Positions 60,676-64,000 of a stretch of DNA of 64,000 nucleotides are shown here, in pieces (the first letter of the stretch is position 1; each line of letters begins with the position of its first letter). The notes under the pieces were generated by a model. It saw only the letters and a program-made list of their open reading frames with translations. It made no database searches and was not told the origin of the DNA. Where the stretch lies: NCBI RefSeq assembly GCF_003665095.1, contig NZ_RCHV01000002.1, positions 3,346,001 through 3,410,000 on the forward strand, read 5' to 3'. The DNA is from Streptomyces sp. Z26 (GTDB taxonomy: Bacteria > Actinomycetota > Actinomycetes > Streptomycetales > Streptomycetaceae). The position numbers were made by a program, and so were the translations under genes.

Positions 60676-61233
60676 ATGACGCAGCAGCAGCGCCCGTCGC
60701 GACAGCAGTACGGCCACGCCACCGAGCCCCCGCCGTCCCCGTCGCCCAACAAGCAGGTCCAGCCGCTCTGGCTCGCGGTCGGCGTGGCCGCCGGGCTGAT
60801 CGTCGTCGCCTCGGCGCTCGGCGGCGGCGACCGCGGCGCCCCCGTGGACGCCGATGGGGAGCGGGCGGCGGCCCGGCAGGGCCCGGAGGAGCGGGCGCGG
60901 CCGGAGCCGACGCCCACGCCCGGACCGGTGGCCGCGCCCGTACGCGCCGTGGCGGACGGGGAGTTCGGGAACGGGCGGCACGTCGTGGGGCGGGACGTGG
61001 CGCCGGGCACGTACGAGTCCACGGGCGCGGTGGACGGCGCGGACGGCGGTTGCGTCGTCACGACGGCGTCGGCGGGCGGCGGGGCGCCGCAGCGCGCGAC
61101 CACGTCGGCGGACGAGACCGGCACCGGCACCGGCACCGGTATCGGTGGCGCGGACGGGCGGGTGCTCATCACGTTGGAGGACGACGACGGCACGGTGACC
61201 GTACGGGGCTGCGCGCCGTTCACCGCGCGCTGA
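60676..61233 (+). CDS. Single-pass membrane protein with exported domain
   Basis: 185 aa from ATG 60676, with CCGGGAG upstream. A Gln/Pro-rich tail (about 1-32), one helix (LWLAVGVAAGLIVVASALGGG), a charged Pro-rich linker, then a beta-rich domain FGNGRHVVGRDVAPGTYES...RVLITLEDDDGTVTVRGCAPF. The V-G-x-D-I/V-x-P-G-T-Y motif is common in actinobacterial exported proteins of unknown function. Confidence 0.75.
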   Translation: MTQQQRPSRQQYGHATEPPPSPSPNKQVQPLWLAVGVAAGLIVVASALGGGDRGAPVDADGERAAARQGPEERARPEPTPTPGPVAAPVRAVADGEFGNGRHVVGRDVAPGTYESTGAVDGADGGCVVTTASAGGGAPQRATTSADETGTGTGTGIGGADGRVLITLEDDDGTVTVRGCAPFTAR

Positions 61234-61892
61234 ACGACCGCCGTACGGCACGCCGTTCGGGCCACCGTACGGGCCGGTGCGCGGGCGGACGACGCCCTCC
61301 GCGCGCGTGTTTCCCGCCCTCCGCGCGCGCGGAGGTGGTCTTCCGTGCGGACGGAGGCCGGGAAGTGGGCGGACGGTGGTCAGAAAGTCCGCGGACGGAT
61401 GACGGAAACGGACCGCACCGCTCGTGCCACCCGCACGGAACGACCGGGCAACCGGGCCGCCCGGCTCGCTTCCGGGTCCGCGCACTGACCCGGTGGCCGT
61501 GAGCTGCGAGGATGGCCGCCGCGTCGCCCCCGACCACCGCTGCCGGGCCCGTACGGACGGCCCGCCGGGCGGTACGTCCCTCGTGCGGTGGTCCGACTCC
61601 CGCGAGCGGTCCGCCCGTTGCCGCTGACCGAACCGACCGGACCGGACCGTGGGCGGCGGCGCGGCCGGGCGCCCGAGGGGCGCCGACCGGGGCGACCGTC
61701 CCCGGCACCACGTGGCTCCGCCGCGCGCGCGGTGGGCCGCTGTACGGGGAGCGATCCCGCCGCCCCGCCGCGCGCCGCCGCCCGTCACACGGCGCGACGC
61801 GCAACCGTGGGCGGTACACGCGGCGTGTAGAGAGGTTCACGCCCGCGTGGCGCGCGTACGTGCCGTACGCGTGCCGTACGCGCGGCGTACGG
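61234..61892. other. Intergenic region with terminator-like palindrome
   Basis: About 660 bp. An 18-bp palindrome CCTCCGCGC / GCGCGGAGG at 61318-61335 probably terminates the upstream gene. Around 61852-61892 the word CGTACG or GTACG recurs several times. Long open frames exist on all strands but are Arg/Pro/Ala-rich composition artefacts; no gene recognised. Confidence 0.45.
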
Positions 61893-63689
61893 ATGGCAGA
61901 ACAACGGCGACAGGGGGCTCGTGTGGCACGTGTTCAGGACGTGAGGAGAGCCGCTCGCGCGGTGGCCGGAGGGGCCGACCCGCGGGCGGTGTTCGAGGAG
62001 GAGGTCCGCCGCCGGACCGGTGGCGGCAGCGGTGGTGGCGGCGGTGGCCGCAACGGCGGTGGCGGCCGGGACGACGGGGACGCCGACGCCTACGGGAGCG
62101 ACGGCGACGGGGACGGCGGTCGCCAACGCCCGTCCCAGCAGGACGGCATGGACCCGTCCGACTTCCCCGCCGCCCGCGAACAGGGCGGCGACATCGACAC
62201 GGTGATGTCGGAGCGCTCCGTCCCGCTGGACGAGGCGGGCGAGACGCTGAACCGCAGCGAGCAGGTGCGCGAGAACGGCCGCAAGGTGCACGCGATCTGC
62301 CCGATGGTGATCCCGCGCGGCCGCTCGTTCCTGAGCATGCTGCCGGTGTCGCTGCTGCTCGTGGTCGGCGCGGTCGGTTCGGCGGCGGTGGCGGCCTCCT
62401 CCGGCGGCGTGCTCACGCACCCGCTGTTCGGCTGGCACTACTGGCTGATGTCGCTGGGCGCGGTGGGCTTCGTGTGGTGGCGGCAGGGCATGGTGATGGT
62501 GCCCGACGGCTGCCACGCGCTGATCACCCGCTTCGGGAAGCTGGAGCAGGTGGTGGGCCCGGGTCGGGTGATCCTGCTGAACCCGTGGAAGCGGGTGTCG
62601 TACATCGTGAACACCACGCGCGAGTACCCGTTCAACGCGCCCGTGCGGGAGGCCCCGACGAAGGGCGGCGTGAAGGCGTCGATCGACCTGTTCATCCAGT
62701 TCCGGATCAGTGACCCGGTCGAGTTCGTCTACACGTTGGGCGCGGTGCGCGGCTTCCAGGAGAAGCTGAGCAACGCCGTGAGCGAGACGATCCGCAGCCT
62801 CATCTACGAGCAGGAGGCCGCGACGATCTACGACATGGTGGGCGAGGACACCGGGCGGCTGCTGGAGCAGCTGAACCAGCAGTTCCGGCCCGCCGTCGAG
62901 CTGACCAACGCCAACATCACGCACGCCGAGCCCGCCGACCGCAACTACCGCATGGACCTGGCCGCGCCGGAGATGGTGCGGTTGGCCAAGGAGGCGTACA
63001 CGCACGAGTACGCGCTCCAGCTCCGCAAGGAGCAGGACGAGGGCGACCTGAGCCGCGAACTGGCCACCCGGCGCGAGACGTTGTCCTCGATCCAGGCGGA
63101 CATCGCGCAGCACCAGGCGCGGATGGACACGGCCGTGGAACGGGAGACGAACCGCGCGCGGGCCCTGGCCCGGCAGCGCTACGTACAGGCGGAGTCCGAG
63201 GCGAAGGCGAATGCGGCGCTGCTGGAGGCGCAGGCGCTGGACATCCGCGCGGTGACGGCGGCGGAGGCGCCGGAGATCCTGGAGTACCGCTACCAGCAGC
63301 AGGTCCTGGACACCCTCGAAGAGGTGGCCGGTCACCTGCCGCGGCTGGTACGGATCGGCGGCGCCGTCGACGACGGGAACGGCGGGAACGGCGGTACGGG
63401 CGTGGACTTCCTCGCCCTCGCGCGCGAACTCGTCGGCGAGCACGGCGGGGAGCTGTTCCCGGAGGGCGAGATGGCGGCCGTACGGGCGCGGTTGGCCGAG
63501 GTGTCCGCGCGGATCGACAGCAGGCAGGCGGAGATCGCCACCCTGCTGGCGGCGGCGGACCGGCCGACGGTCCCCGACCCGGCCACCGGCGGCACCCCGG
63601 ACGGCGCCACCCCGGACGGCGGCACCGGCACTGGCACGGAGACCGGCACCGGCACCGGCACCGACCACGACGAGGAGAGCGCCGAATGA
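61893..63689 (+). CDS. SPFH/Band-7 domain membrane protein
   Basis: 598 aa from ATG 61893; GTG 61923 has a better-placed GGGGG and is an alternative start. A Gly/Asp-rich disordered N-terminus is followed by two hydrophobic segments (about 148-170 and 178-195), the SPFH domain (VPDGCHALITRFGKLEQVVGPGRVILLNPWKRVSYIVNT to about 400), a coiled coil (about 400-500) and a C-terminal Gly/Thr/Asp-rich tail (GTGTETGTGTGTD). Stomatin/flotillin-like scaffolds organise membrane domains. Overlaps the next gene (ATGA). Confidence 0.85.
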   Translation: MAEQRRQGARVARVQDVRRAARAVAGGADPRAVFEEEVRRRTGGGSGGGGGGRNGGGGRDDGDADAYGSDGDGDGGRQRPSQQDGMDPSDFPAAREQGGDIDTVMSERSVPLDEAGETLNRSEQVRENGRKVHAICPMVIPRGRSFLSMLPVSLLLVVGAVGSAAVAASSGGVLTHPLFGWHYWLMSLGAVGFVWWRQGMVMVPDGCHALITRFGKLEQVVGPGRVILLNPWKRVSYIVNTTREYPFNAPVREAPTKGGVKASIDLFIQFRISDPVEFVYTLGAVRGFQEKLSNAVSETIRSLIYEQEAATIYDMVGEDTGRLLEQLNQQFRPAVELTNANITHAEPADRNYRMDLAAPEMVRLAKEAYTHEYALQLRKEQDEGDLSRELATRRETLSSIQADIAQHQARMDTAVERETNRARALARQRYVQAESEAKANAALLEAQALDIRAVTAAEAPEILEYRYQQQVLDTLEEVAGHLPRLVRIGGAVDDGNGGNGGTGVDFLALARELVGEHGGELFPEGEMAAVRARLAEVSARIDSRQAEIATLLAAADRPTVPDPATGGTPDGATPDGGTGTGTETGTGTGTDHDEESAE

Positions 63690-64000
63690 GCAAGGGACGC
63701 GCCGGCCGCCGGTCGGTGATCACGGAACAGGTCGCCCCCTGGGGCGACATCCCGCAGCTCCTGCGCGGGGGCGAGGCGGGGACGATCGTCCCGGTCATCA
63801 TCCCGCGCAACCGCCAACGGGTGTGGTGGATGGCCCCGTTGTGGCTCGGCGTCCTCGCGCTGCTGACGGCCGTCATGGCGGGTCTGGCGGGCTCGGACGC
63901 CGACACGGCGGCCGGTCTCGCGTACGGCACCCTCGCCACGCTCTCGTACCTCGGCGGCGTGCTGCTGCTGGCGGTCGGCGGGCTGTGGTGGTGGCGTTCG
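63686..64000 (+). CDS. Membrane protein, truncated by the window edge
   Basis: First 105 codons only. Begins MSKGRAGRRSVITEQVAPWGDIPQ; two hydrophobic helices visible (WMAPLWLGVLALLTAVMAGLAG and LATLSYLGGVLLLAVGGLWWW). Translationally coupled to the SPFH gene, so probably a partner in the same membrane complex. Function not recognisable from this part. Confidence 0.7.
   Translation, partial: MSKGRAGRRSVITEQVAPWGDIPQLLRGGEAGTIVPVIIPRNRQRVWWMAPLWLGVLALLTAVMAGLAGSDADTAAGLAYGTLATLSYLGGVLLLAVGGLWWWRS

Overview
The window is very GC-rich actinobacterial DNA, almost certainly from a Streptomyces or close relative. Evidence includes extreme G/C at third codon positions, near absence of TTA codons, many GTG starts, ATGA/GTGA gene overlaps and typical streptomycete families (subtilisin-inhibitor-like protein, SigE-family sigma factor, darcynin, Prim-Pol-like protein, XRE/TPR regulator). 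The taxonomic call is inference; no rRNA is present.

Layout. 0.1-10.5 kb: core genes (Xaa-Pro aminopeptidase, SpoIIE-type phosphatase, Prim-Pol-like protein, SEC-C protein, anti-sigma-like ATPase, glycerophosphodiesterase, HtrA-like protease). 10.6-11.4 kb: tRNA-Ser(TGA), then a markedly less GC-rich stretch with a 17-bp direct repeat and a possible 50-aa membrane peptide. 11.4-21.9 kb: a complete type I-E CRISPR-Cas system on the minus strand (cas3-cse1-cse2-cas7-cas5-cas6-cas1-cas2) with a divergent array of 14 repeats and 13 spacers, including two adjacent spacer duplications. 21.9-26.6 kb: a small membrane protein with a paralogue at 45.7 kb, a NarL-type two-component system, an O-methyltransferase and a small secreted protein. 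26.9-35.2 kb: secreted DUF1906-like protein, sigma factor, acyl-CoA ligase and a 1432-aa PAS/receiver protein with a huge Gly/Pro/Ala-rich linker. 35.6-36.7 kb: protease inhibitor, tRNA-Ser(GCT), tRNA-Arg(ACG). 36.8-39.7 kb: arsenic resistance (arsR-acr3-arsC-arsN1-like, with a divergent ArsI/CadI-like gene). 39.8-42.5 kb: an Fe(II)/2-oxoglutarate oxygenase and a glycosyltransferase-like gene. 42.5-43.6 kb: a 158-bp inverted-repeat element directly abutting an IS982-family IS. 43.7-45.6 kb: TetR regulator, divergent darcynin gene and a siderophore-interacting protein. 45.7-49.4 kb: the paralogous membrane protein, a winged-helix protein and an ABC exporter preceded by an unannotated 49-aa peptide gene. 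49.8-55.7 kb: OmpR-type two-component system divergent from a lipoprotein/HlyD-like/MacB-like efflux operon. 55.9-60.5 kb: acetyltransferase, an asparagine-synthetase-like gene preceded by a 41-aa peptide gene, a divergent TTA-containing XRE/TPR regulator, and cutA. 60.7-64 kb: membrane-anchored proteins and an SPFH protein.

Most novel candidates. (1) At 56.6-58.8 kb a 41-aa peptide carries a lasso-leader-like FTVPTL motif and a plausible Gly1/Glu8 core. It is separated by a perfect hairpin from an asparagine-synthetase-like enzyme that has lost the N-terminal Cys. No B1 or B2 gene is visible. (2) At 47.0-49.5 kb a 49-aa Pro/Arg-rich peptide ending in Gly-Gly-Cys is again separated by a perfect hairpin from its neighbour, an ABC exporter, and lies under a metalloregulator-like palindrome. 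Both look like ribosomal-peptide systems but their products are inference.
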